Shown: one piece after another, positions 6,512-14,529 of the stretch | Layout: each line of letters begins with the position of its first letter | Position numbering within the stretch: position 1 is the first letter of the stretch | Assembly: GCA_002502215.1 (NCBI GenBank) | Contig: DAPT01000112.1 | Location: 1 to 20,168, forward strand | Length of the DNA: 20,168 bases | Direction: 5' to 3' | Source of the DNA: Euryarchaeota archaeon UBA124 | Lineage (GTDB): Archaea > Thermoplasmatota > Poseidoniia > Poseidoniales > Poseidoniaceae | Program-made: the position numbers and the translations under genes | Notes under the pieces: model-generated | Told to the model about the DNA's origin: nothing | The model's input: only the letters and a program-made list of their open reading frames with translations | Databases searched by the model: none

Positions 6512-8334
6512 GCATCGAGCGGACCAACCGATTGAAGATTGCTCTCCAAAAGGCAAAAGCTGGTCTTGCAATCGAAGATGATGTTTCTGAAAACAATCCG
6601 TCGAGGCTTGGCCGGCTTCTGAACAAAAAAGGTACACTCTCGCCGGAGCGACGATTTATGCAATCGCAACCGATTCATGAACGCCCCATGATGGAAGCCA
6701 TCAGTCAAGAAGTCCTTGGGACGGAGGTTGAATATCAGCCTGCTCTAAAGCTGGAAAGTACGCATCCTGTTTCTCGGCTCAAGGAACTACGTGAACGGAG
6801 TTTTGATGCAACGATACCTGAAGGAAGCCTTGGTGATAAAATCGGGTTCTCTTCCTCTGGCCAGCCATTGTGGTCAACCATTCTTGATGAACAGCGAAAT
6901 ATGCCTCTGAATGCTCCTTCACAACAATTAGCAACCCCGGTTCGTGGTGAACGGTTGCACCACAGTACGATTCTCAAAAGCCAAACAGATTGGCCAAAGA
7001 GTTTGCAAGTGAGTCAAAGGAAGACCTTCAAACATTGGAAGATTACAGCAGAGAACAAACAGGCAACAACAATCTGTGAATCGATCATCGACAACCTTGG
7101 TGAACGCCACAATCCGCACGTCATTCTGGGCGAGAGAGAAGTAGGAAAAAGTCATCTTTTGCACGCAACGGGCCAAAGTTCCTTGCGCTATTTTGATGGG
7201 GATGTTCGTATTCTACGAGCAACTGAACTGCTTAGCAAAGATACAATTCCACACGATTGGCATGAAGGTATTGCCTCCAGTTCGTTGTTGCTTATTGACG
7301 ATGTCCATTTGATTGCTGAGCAAGAGAAGTATGCACAAAACGTAGGTCACATGATTGACCATGCATTGAATTTAGGCGTCCATGTTCTCGCCACCTCAAC
7401 ATCTCACCCGAAAAACTGGAGCTCGTCCCGTTTGTGGGAGTTTTTCCGGTCTGCTTCGATTTCGACCGTTTACCCAGTTTCTCAAGCAAGTCTAGCGATT
7501 CACATTAAGCAACAGGCCTCCTTGCTTGGCATGCTTTTCGAAGATGCACACACAATGGAGGTCTTGAACTACAGCGGTCAATCATGGCGCGGTGTTGAAG
7601 CCGCACTTTCGACACTCAAAGACGCTCATGGACGTGGTCAAGAAATTCTCGATCCGGAAGACATTCTTGTCGTGCTCAATGGCAAATCAAGCAATTCATT
7701 TGAGATGGAAGACGCCGAGGCAAATTCATCCATTTCCCTCGCATCGGACATCTTGAAACGAGCAACAGATGTTGTATACTCCGATGTTGATGTCGGAGGC
7801 ATCGAACTTCATGCAACAACCTTCGAAGAGGAGGAAGATGATTGGGAGCCCACCGTGGTTTCGGCCGAAGAGCTAAACACCGCTAATGACCTTCTTGAGA
7901 TGCACTTGAAAACGACACTTGAGGAGTTAACTCCAGAAGCTCCAACCGTCCTTGATGTGCATTCGAACGATCAACATCTTACGCATCAACTCGGTCAATT
8001 GGAAGGCGCAGATGTCGAGAGAACTGCTGATGTATTGGCTGGAATTGATGCCTCCATCGATGAAGCCTTGGCTGAACGGGAACGCATCATTGTACGCGAT
8101 GATCTTCGACTACGGCATCTTGAACAAATGATGGAAAATCTTCTCGAGCGAACAGCGCATGCTGATGCAGATGAGTTGATTGATATTGTTGACGAATTGC
8201 GAGTCATTGAACATGAACTCGGCTTGGTGAGCGAGGATGCGATGGAAGCATTTGACTTGGAAGATGAACAAATCAAGGTTGCCCATCTTGCCAGAATAAA
8301 ACCAACCACTCGACTCATGGGTGAAGAAGAATGA
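6508..8334 (+). CDS. DnaA/Hda-like AAA+ ATPase with long N- and C-terminal extensions
   Basis: A 608-residue protein whose centre (about 174-400) reads like the AAA+ domain of bacterial DnaA: FKHW...EN entry, NPHVILGEREVGKSHLLHATG with Walker A Gly208-Ser215, Walker B LLLIDDVHLIAEQEK with Asp264-Asp265, sensor 1 VLATSTSHPKNW, a putative arginine finger region with Arg308 and Arg314, and sensor 2 SWRGVEAAL with Arg361. Residues 1-170 look mostly disordered. After the ATPase come an acidic stretch (about 410-500) and a charged helical, probably coiled-coil region (about 515-590). No DnaA domain IV helix-turn-helix is visible, so it is closer to Hda in layout and probably not a sequence-specific origin binder. 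Archaea normally start replication with Orc1/Cdc6, so the role is unknown. It is coupled by ATGA overlaps on both sides. IstB/DnaC is an alternative subfamily. Confidence 0.8.
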   Translation: MSIERTNRLKIALQKAKAGLAIEDDVSENNPSRLGRLLNKKGTLSPERRFMQSQPIHERPMMEAISQEVLGTEVEYQPALKLESTHPVSRLKELRERSFDATIPEGSLGDKIGFSSSGQPLWSTILDEQRNMPLNAPSQQLATPVRGERLHHSTILKSQTDWPKSLQVSQRKTFKHWKITAENKQATTICESIIDNLGERHNPHVILGEREVGKSHLLHATGQSSLRYFDGDVRILRATELLSKDTIPHDWHEGIASSSLLLIDDVHLIAEQEKYAQNVGHMIDHALNLGVHVLATSTSHPKNWSSSRLWEFFRSASISTVYPVSQASLAIHIKQQASLLGMLFEDAHTMEVLNYSGQSWRGVEAALSTLKDAHGRGQEILDPEDILVVLNGKSSNSFEMEDAEANSSISLASDILKRATDVVYSDVDVGGIELHATTFEEEEDDWEPTVVSAEELNTANDLLEMHLKTTLEELTPEAPTVLDVHSNDQHLTHQLGQLEGADVERTADVLAGIDASIDEALAERERIIVRDDLRLRHLEQMMENLLERTAHADADELIDIVDELRVIEHELGLVSEDAMEAFDLEDEQIKVAHLARIKPTTRLMGEEE

Positions 8335-8789
8335 GAGGCGCTTGGTGGGCAGACGGCGTTCACTTTTCCTGTCAACCCGATTGTGGACGATGTTGTGATG
8401 AGCCAGGAGGGATCGTCTATCTTTCTAGAAACGATGTTAAACGCATTGCAGAGCATGCGAACTTGAGCGTACGGGAGTACCTGAAGAAAGATTGCACGAC
8501 CACGTTGGATGGCCGATACATTCTACGCTCAAATCAATCCGATGGCATATGCATCTACTTGGATGGAAAGAAACAGTGTGGCATCTATGAGGTACGACCT
8601 CAGCAATGCAAGGCTTTCCCATGGTGGGCAGAAAACCTTCGAAGCAAGCGCTCATGGAACAAGGTAAAATCAAGTTGTCCGGGATTGACTGCGGAAGATG
8701 CTATTTTGATTCGAGGCGAAGAAATTCGACTTCATGTTCACGCAGACAGGCAATCAACACAGGGATTCAGAATTTGGGAAGATGTTTGA
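8331..8789 (+). CDS. YkgJ/Fli-type Cys-cluster protein (putative Zn or Fe-S binding)
   Basis: A 152-residue cytoplasmic protein of the YkgJ family, annotated as zinc- or iron-chelating with an unknown reaction. It has the N-terminal cysteine cluster Cys14-x3-Cys18-x2-Cys21-Cys22 (most relatives have CxxCxxCC), and a second half with Cys83-GIYEVRPQQ-Cys93-KAFPWW, the usual family C-x-IY-x2-RP-x2-C-x2-FPWW motif. The ATG start overlaps the stop of the DnaA-like gene (ATGA, 8331-8334), so it is the third member of the DUF835 operon. Whether it works with the ATPase or only shares the transcript is not known. Confidence 0.85.
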   Translation: MRGAWWADGVHFSCQPDCGRCCDEPGGIVYLSRNDVKRIAEHANLSVREYLKKDCTTTLDGRYILRSNQSDGICIYLDGKKQCGIYEVRPQQCKAFPWWAENLRSKRSWNKVKSSCPGLTAEDAILIRGEEIRLHVHADRQSTQGFRIWEDV

Positions 8790-8837
8790 TTTCGTGTAGT
8801 TTTGAGGGTAACTTTCCCCGTCCTTTCCTTTATACGA

Positions 8838-10034
8838 ATGACCGAAGTCGCTAACATCGGTGAGACCTTGAGTCAGGAAGTGAACAACTTACTTGAGTTA
8901 ACAGAATCTCATCTTGACATTGGAATGCGTGGAGTTCCAGTAGGTACCTGTCGAACCTCCTTTGTCACGCCGGGTGAAGGTGTCCATTACTGTGGATATC
9001 CGATTACTGAACTTGCCATGAAGGCCCCAGAAGATGTGGTCTACCTCTTGCACAACAAGGAACTTCCAACCCCGGAACAGTCTGCAGCATTCCGTGAAGA
9101 TCTTTCGCAACGTGCAGCAATACCGGGCGATTTCGGTCCAATATTTTCATCCTTGCCTGCGGACGGGCATCCAATGGATTGGCTTGCAATCGGCATCCAA
9201 ACCCTTGGAATGTGGGATTGTCAAAACGACTGGAAAGAAGACGCACTCAACCTCGTTGCTCGAATGCCACGAATGATGGGGCTCTTGTTTCGCTACCGAG
9301 AGGGTCGCGAAGATGGAATACCAGAGGACGACCCAAGCCTGTCTATGGTTGAACGATTTACCAACACACTCGACCTCGACGTTGACCAAGAAAAACTCAA
9401 TCAAGTCCTCTCGGTCTATCTCGTCCTGCACATGGACCATGGGGGAGGGAATCTCTCAACATTTGTTGGCAAAGCGGTCGCAAGTGGTCACGCAACGTTG
9501 TACTCAGCAATGGCGAGTTCGATGAATGCCTTGAGCGGGCCCCTTCACGGTCGAGCGAACCAATCTTGCTTGGAATTCGTCCTGCGAGTCGGAACTTCCG
9601 ACCCGGTTGAAGTTGAGAATTTTGTCCGAGGAGAGCTCGCCGCTCGACGACCTGTGTTTGGATTTGGTCACGCTGTTCTACGGTCGGAAGATCCTCGTGC
9701 GACCGCCCAGTTCGCCCTTGGTGAGCAGTTGTGTCCAGACGATGAGAACTTCAAAATTATTCGAACGCTGCGAGAAGTTGCACCGAGAGTTTTAGCGGAA
9801 AACCCGAAGATTTCCAACCCCAATGCGAATGTCGATATTGCATCAGGAGCCTTGTTGCACCATGTAGGACTCAAAGACCCAAATTACTACACCACCTTCT
9901 TTGGTTGGGCACGTGTAGCAGGAATCGGAGCGCAGATCTTTGACGAAAGAGTTGTTATGCGCAACGGAAAGGGCGTTCCTATTTATCGTCCGAAATACTT
10001 GGCACGGGAGCAAGTCCTTCGCCACGTCGATTGA
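8838..10034 (+). CDS. Citrate synthase, eukaryote/mitochondrial-like subtype
   Basis: Condenses oxaloacetate and acetyl-CoA to citrate, the entry step of the TCA cycle. The product is 398 residues from the ATG at 8838; an upstream TTG at 8802 is in frame but less likely. The catalytic residues of the family are present: His237 in SGPLHGRANQ, His278 in FGFGHAVLRSEDPRA, and Asp333 in PNANVDIASGALLHHVG. The segments HMDHGGGNLSTF, GHAVLRxxDPR, NVDxxSGxLL and NYYTxxFG resemble mitochondrial citrate synthase more than the common prokaryotic GltA (GFGHRVYK form). No clear SD or TATA box was seen, and a 48-base gap separates it from the YkgJ gene. The stop abuts the stop of the convergent Rieske gene. 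Confidence 0.92.
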   Translation: MTEVANIGETLSQEVNNLLELTESHLDIGMRGVPVGTCRTSFVTPGEGVHYCGYPITELAMKAPEDVVYLLHNKELPTPEQSAAFREDLSQRAAIPGDFGPIFSSLPADGHPMDWLAIGIQTLGMWDCQNDWKEDALNLVARMPRMMGLLFRYREGREDGIPEDDPSLSMVERFTNTLDLDVDQEKLNQVLSVYLVLHMDHGGGNLSTFVGKAVASGHATLYSAMASSMNALSGPLHGRANQSCLEFVLRVGTSDPVEVENFVRGELAARRPVFGFGHAVLRSEDPRATAQFALGEQLCPDDENFKIIRTLREVAPRVLAENPKISNPNANVDIASGALLHHVGLKDPNYYTTFFGWARVAGIGAQIFDERVVMRNGKGVPIYRPKYLAREQVLRHVD

Positions 10035-10412
10035 TCAAGAGTTGAGATCAATCTCAACGTAGCCCTCGTGCTCCCTTACGTCATAGGTTTTCAACGAAGT
10101 TGGTTTTCGTAGCTTTCCGAGCAATTTTCCGTAAGCTGGGAAGTAATGCGCAGGGGACCATTCGTTTACTGAACCGTCCTCGGGATGGTACGACGTTTGG
10201 TGAAGCGGGCATCGCAAACATCCATCCTTGATCTTACCGCCCCAGTGGATTGGCCACGCCATGTGACGGCAAAGGGCGTTGCTTCCGAAGAGACCCTCCT
10301 CGGTACGCATGACAAGTACCATCTTTGTTCCAATGGCTTTTCCTTTTATTTTGTTCATCTTCAATTTAGATGACTTGCACACTCGTTTCCATTTGGATAA
10401 TGTTTCGCTCAT
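10035..10412 (-). CDS. Stand-alone Rieske [2Fe-2S] protein
   Basis: A 125-residue soluble electron carrier or ferredoxin-like component. The Rieske ligands are clear: Cys48-x-His50, then 17 residues, then Cys68-x2-His71, in CRHMAWP and CPLHQTSYH. There is no membrane anchor and no fused oxygenase or reductase domain, so it resembles Rieske ferredoxins and NirD-like proteins rather than cytochrome bc1 subunits. No oxygenase partner is visible nearby. The ATG at 10410-10412 has a good AAGGAG ribosome binding site about five bases upstream. It is convergent with citrate synthase, the two stop codons forming TGATCA with no bases between, and divergent from the MMPL transporter. Confidence 0.88.
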   Translation of the reverse strand: MSETLSKWKRVCKSSKLKMNKIKGKAIGTKMVLVMRTEEGLFGSNALCRHMAWPIHWGGKIKDGCLRCPLHQTSYHPEDGSVNEWSPAHYFPAYGKLLGKLRKPTSLKTYDVREHEGYVEIDLNS

Positions 10413-10488
10413 GGAACTCCTTTCGTATCACGACTTATCAATGGATGTTCAAATTCACGTACGATTTGTTTCAAATATTGAACACTCA

Positions 10489-10495
10489 TTTATAA
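10489..10495 (+). promoter_or_regulatory. Putative archaeal TATA box for the MMPL transporter
   Basis: TTTATAA in an AT-rich stretch, centred about 26 bases before the ATG at 10518. This is the spacing of an archaeal TATA box to a transcription start at or next to the start codon, so a leaderless mRNA is likely; no SD is visible before this ATG. The region 10413-10517 between the divergent Rieske and MMPL genes is the longest clear intergenic regulatory region in the window. Confidence 0.55.
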
Positions 10496-10517
10496 TTGAC
10501 ACCAAGAAATCGATTTT

Positions 10518-13283
10518 ATGGAGAACCCATTTAACTCATTGACATCACTCTCCGTCAACCGTCCAAAGGCAACAATTGCCACCATTTTTATCCTTACAAT
10601 GGCGTTGTCCTCCATGGCACAATTCATTAATTTCGACAACAGTGAAGATGCCTTCTATCCTCAAAATGACACAACTGAATTGCTTTATGAAATCGAGGAC
10701 CGGTACCAAGCATCGTTAGATTTTATCCGAATCATCGATGAAATCGAACAAGGTGGCATGAATCAAACCACGACATGGGAACAGTTTGCAAACCTCGAGG
10801 CAGATCTTGCTACAAACGAGTTGTTCCTCCCCTATCAGGAAACGCTGTTTGGAGGAAGTGCTACGTCTGGCCCAGCAGGATCTGCCTTGTTCTGGCTGAA
10901 CTCCCAAGATCCAGTCACTACACAGGTCTGGCGAGAACTACTGACACTCCAACTTGCAAACGTGAGTGTTGCGAGTGAGGAGAATTTTACTGCTGCTCTA
11001 ACTGATCTCGAGGATGCTGTCGATTCTGTTCCTTCCCCCGTGGCGCCGACGCCACAGGAGTTACGGGAATGGAACCCTGGTACAGTTCAGGAATGGCAGC
11101 AGCGAATGGACGGAAATCGCAACATCAGCGCAGAATTGGGTATGCTCCAAGGCCAAATTCAGGGATTATTACAGAGCCGTAGTTTAGAAGAGGCCACGCT
11201 CCTTGCACCAATTGTAGGTCAGTTGCAAGGTATCCTTGGGACCTATTCCGGCCTCCAGAACATCGACCATCGTAGCAACATCATTGCAACAATGCCTGCC
11301 GAAGACAAACAGAGTCCTTGGGAGAGTGATGGTCCTATTCTGATTAGCCTTGTGGTCTCAACAGACCCTGAAAATTACGAGAACGCAGAGATCATCGGTG
11401 ATGTACAGCAACGCATTGTTGATTGGGCCGATGCCTCTCTCGTTGACATGAAAAATTCGACAGGTGATGAGAATCTGCGAGTCTTTTCCTTCTCAGCCTT
11501 CCAGTATGAACAAAACGCAAACATCGGAAAAGAGATAGGTATTTTGACCTCGCTTGCATTGCTTTTCCTTACAGTTTTGCTTTACATTAAATTCAGGTCC
11601 GTGCGTGATACTGCATACGTTATTGGGTTGACAATTCTTGCAATAGCAGCAACCTATGGCGCTGCAGGAATCTTCAGGTTAACATTCAATGCTGCCATGA
11701 ACAGCATTCCGATTCTCTTGCTTGCAATCGGTGTCGATTACGGAATCCACGTCGTAACAAGAATTCGCGAGGTTATGCAAGACATCGAACGCAACGACCC
11801 TCAAGGAAGAACAACGCTCAAGGATTTCGATAATGAATTGCGACTAAAAGCAATACGAAGCGGTGCAGTCCTTACCTCTGCAGCATTGGTCATTGCAATC
11901 TTCACAGACATGGTCGGATTCTTGTCGTTTCGGCTCTCATCGCAAATGTTCCTTGTCAATTTCGGCACGGTCATCGCACTTGGCTTGTTCGCAATCTATG
12001 TACTGAGCATCTCTCTTTTGCCTGCATTGATGACTGCGCTTCCCTCGAAAGCGTTGCCTCTTGAAAAGTCGGGTGCAATGAACGAGACCAAACTAACGAA
12101 TGCAATTGGTCAAATGGCTGAACATAAACCAGCTCTCGTCATCTTGGTTGCTCTTATTCTGTCCCTTCCAATGGCGTACGGAATGAGCTCACTCGAGGTT
12201 GGTTTTGACACGGTTGATCAATTCGATGATTCTCTTGAAGTCGTCCAAGATTTCCTAATGATCGCCGAGGAATTCCAGAGCAGCCCAACACCGCTGTATG
12301 TCGTCCTTGAAGGAAACATCCTCTCAGCCGAAGGTGTCCTCGCATACAACATCGCAATCGAAACCCTCAGCAATACCGAAGGAGTAACCGGCGTCCCCAC
12401 GGGTCTGTGGGATACGCTTGAATCGGAACGTGGGAGAAATTCGGTTTTGGATAGTTTGTTGAGCAACTTGACCACATCCGAGGGTTTTGATCAACTCGAA
12501 GCATACCTCCTTGAGAATAGTTCAGGCCGTGATCTTGTCGACTTACTGCTGTACACAGACGGTCAACAAACCATCATTTCATTCCAAGCCAACACACTGG
12601 ATTGGCAAGCAACGGTTGACTTTGAAGAAGCGCTTTCTGAATCACTGGAGGATGCTTCTTCATCCGTGGATGGAACCTTCTCGATGGAACTCAGTGGTCG
12701 TGCATTGATTCTTGCGCAAATCAGCGCAGATGTAGCAATATCAGCGATCACATCAACCGCCATTGTTGCGTTTACTATCTTGTTTGTGCTGATCGTTATT
12801 CAATTCGTTCGAACGCAAAGCATTACCCAGGCTGTCCTCCGGGGCGGCGTGATTTGGATACCGCTCATCACAGTGGTTATGTGGGTGTACGGAATTATGG
12901 GGCTCGCTGGTTATCAATTGAATTCTCAAACAGTAACAATCGGAGCTCTTGCACTCGGACTCGGTGTCGACTATGCTGTGCATTACGTGATTCGTCTTGA
13001 GGAAGAAGTCGAAATGCATCCACAGAAAACAGTCGCCCAATGGACTTCAAAAACAACAGCTACGACTGGACGAGCCATGCTCGGTGCAGCCATCAGTACT
13101 GCGGGTGGTTTTGCAATTCTCAACCTCTCTGGACTCCTACCGCTTCGGTTGTTTGGTCAAGTATTCATCGTTGCAATCAGCCTTGCGATGGTCTCGAGCG
13201 TGACGCTTCTGCCAACATTGTACGGCCCATTTTTACGCCATGATGCCAAGCAACATCTCGCAGATGAAACTGAGCAAGAGTAA
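10518..13283 (+). CDS. RND superfamily MMPL-type transporter
   Basis: Large membrane exporter of the RND superfamily, MMPL/SSD-like branch, 921 residues, powered by ion flux and usually moving lipids or hydrophobic compounds. Layout: helix 1 at about 20-38, a large extracytoplasmic domain (about 40-333), five helices ending near 515, a helix at about 540-560, a second extracytoplasmic domain, then five more helices to about 905. The duplicated fourth-helix motif is present in both halves, as IGVDYGIH (Asp407) and LGVDYAVH (Asp818), the Asp being the likely ion-relay residue. The C-terminus is short and polar. It has its own leaderless-type promoter, and its TAA directly abuts the TGA of the convergent GDPD gene. 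The cargo cannot be read from sequence; neighbouring lipid-phosphate genes make lipid transport reasonable. Confidence 0.9.
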   Translation: MENPFNSLTSLSVNRPKATIATIFILTMALSSMAQFINFDNSEDAFYPQNDTTELLYEIEDRYQASLDFIRIIDEIEQGGMNQTTTWEQFANLEADLATNELFLPYQETLFGGSATSGPAGSALFWLNSQDPVTTQVWRELLTLQLANVSVASEENFTAALTDLEDAVDSVPSPVAPTPQELREWNPGTVQEWQQRMDGNRNISAELGMLQGQIQGLLQSRSLEEATLLAPIVGQLQGILGTYSGLQNIDHRSNIIATMPAEDKQSPWESDGPILISLVVSTDPENYENAEIIGDVQQRIVDWADASLVDMKNSTGDENLRVFSFSAFQYEQNANIGKEIGILTSLALLFLTVLLYIKFRSVRDTAYVIGLTILAIAATYGAAGIFRLTFNAAMNSIPILLLAIGVDYGIHVVTRIREVMQDIERNDPQGRTTLKDFDNELRLKAIRSGAVLTSAALVIAIFTDMVGFLSFRLSSQMFLVNFGTVIALGLFAIYVLSISLLPALMTALPSKALPLEKSGAMNETKLTNAIGQMAEHKPALVILVALILSLPMAYGMSSLEVGFDTVDQFDDSLEVVQDFLMIAEEFQSSPTPLYVVLEGNILSAEGVLAYNIAIETLSNTEGVTGVPTGLWDTLESERGRNSVLDSLLSNLTTSEGFDQLEAYLLENSSGRDLVDLLLYTDGQQTIISFQANTLDWQATVDFEEALSESLEDASSSVDGTFSMELSGRALILAQISADVAISAITSTAIVAFTILFVLIVIQFVRTQSITQAVLRGGVIWIPLITVVMWVYGIMGLAGYQLNSQTVTIGALALGLGVDYAVHYVIRLEEEVEMHPQKTVAQWTSKTTATTGRAMLGAAISTAGGFAILNLSGLLPLRLFGQVFIVAISLAMVSSVTLLPTLYGPFLRHDAKQHLADETEQE

Positions 13284-14474
13284 TCACAAAACAGGGCGTT
13301 TGGTTTTCCCCGAACCACGGTGCCCAATCATTCGAACAACTTCCCAAGGCATGCTTCCATCCTGTTTTTCGAAACGAACGAGTTCGTCCACGGATTTACT
13401 CCATTGCCATTTTTTCCTCCAGTAAGCAAGAAGTTCACGCTTCCGAGATGAGTCGCATTCACTCCAAGGTTGTGTATCCTCATTTAGGGATTTAACAACA
13501 TCCAGGTGCGTCTCTTTCGTTGCATCATTGAGTTGTCTCTGCTGGGCTTCATCGAGTGGACGTGTTGCTGGTTGTGTCCATCGAGCATGGCCACTTGGTA
13601 ACCAGGTCAATTCGGGATTGCTTTCATCAGTCAGGGCTGACAGTCCTGCATCGAGAACAGAATGCTCAATCTTGGGGAGAACGGGCCACAGATAGACAGG
13701 GAATCCCTTCCGAATGGCAGTCAATTGTTTCAGTCGCCTGCCTTTCAATCCAACAGTACGACCGAAGGGAACAAGATTTGTTGGTGGAAGAATGTATTCG
13801 ATTGCGCATGGCATCATCGGGGATCCATTTTTTTGATGCTTACGCATCAGTCGAGCAAAAGAGGTTGTTGCATATTCTGGAAATGCGAGCATTCGCTGTA
13901 GCTTACGACTAGCAAAAGGATGGACAGTCGGCAACAATGTTGACCAATCTCGTTCAACCTTTCCGACGCGTACTGCATTTTCCATCGACTTGTGAAATGC
14001 GTAATGAACAGTAGAACGTTTTGGAATTTCATATTGGTCAAGCAAGGCTTCTGCTAATTTCATAGTCTTGCCCATGTGAGCATCGTGCTTCTTTTTATTC
14101 AGCAAGCCTCCACTTCGCTTGTGTTTAAAACTTGGCCGTTTGGATTCGACAACCAGAACCTTTCCACCTTCTTGGACGGATTCTTGAATGGTGGGGTGAG
14201 CCAACAGTGACTCAAGTGAACAGAATCCAAGTTCAGTCAGCTCGTCCAACGTCCAATCTTCGACAAACTGCGATCGATTCTCTCGCCTTGATGGTGAGAC
14301 TGAGACTTCCCGATCATGGTGAATGATAACCTGTTCGTCTGCAGTCAAACGGATATCAAATTCGATTGCGTCAAACAAACTCATCCCATGAATGAGACTT
14401 TGGAGCGTGTTCTCTGGAGCTTGTTGGGGCATCGGCTTCAATATCTCCAGTTGATTGTGCTTCTTGAAGCCCAT
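13284..14474 (-). CDS. Glycerophosphodiester phosphodiesterase-like protein, apparently circularly permuted
   Basis: A GDPD-like TIM-barrel enzyme that would hydrolyse glycerophosphodiesters to glycerol phosphate and an alcohol. From the ATG at 14474 it has 396 residues (a GTG at 14477 is also possible). The N-terminus has PENTL (20-24), the metal-binding pair Glu38/Asp40 in IEFDIRLTAD, the catalytic-type His53-Asp54, and an Glu110-x-Lys112 motif in LVVESK. The His-Arg-Gly that normally opens the protein just before PENT is missing there and also absent from the upstream open frame back to the stop at about 14526. Instead the last 15 residues read MIGHRGSGKTKRPVL (His385-Arg386), the form expected at a GDPD N-terminus. 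About 80 residues of helical sequence precede it. It is divergent from the PAP2 gene with about 55 bases between. Confidence 0.8.
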   Translation of the reverse strand: MGFKKHNQLEILKPMPQQAPENTLQSLIHGMSLFDAIEFDIRLTADEQVIIHHDREVSVSPSRRENRSQFVEDWTLDELTELGFCSLESLLAHPTIQESVQEGGKVLVVESKRPSFKHKRSGGLLNKKKHDAHMGKTMKLAEALLDQYEIPKRSTVHYAFHKSMENAVRVGKVERDWSTLLPTVHPFASRKLQRMLAFPEYATTSFARLMRKHQKNGSPMMPCAIEYILPPTNLVPFGRTVGLKGRRLKQLTAIRKGFPVYLWPVLPKIEHSVLDAGLSALTDESNPELTWLPSGHARWTQPATRPLDEAQQRQLNDATKETHLDVVKSLNEDTQPWSECDSSRKRELLAYWRKKWQWSKSVDELVRFEKQDGSMPWEVVRMIGHRGSGKTKRPVL

Positions 14475-14529
14475 CACGATAGATTGTGATGAATCACGTG
14501 GATTGTGTACTTCGTCAGTAAATCTCTAT

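Noticed and set aside
7995..8456. Open frame of 153 codons on the minus strand
   Set aside because: Ser/Arg-rich low-complexity translation antisense to the C-terminal region of the DnaA-like gene; no start signal or motif.
6508..8837. Possible replication origin next to the DnaA-like gene
   Set aside because: No DnaA boxes in clusters, no archaeal ORB repeats, and no AT-rich non-coding stretch were seen around the gene.
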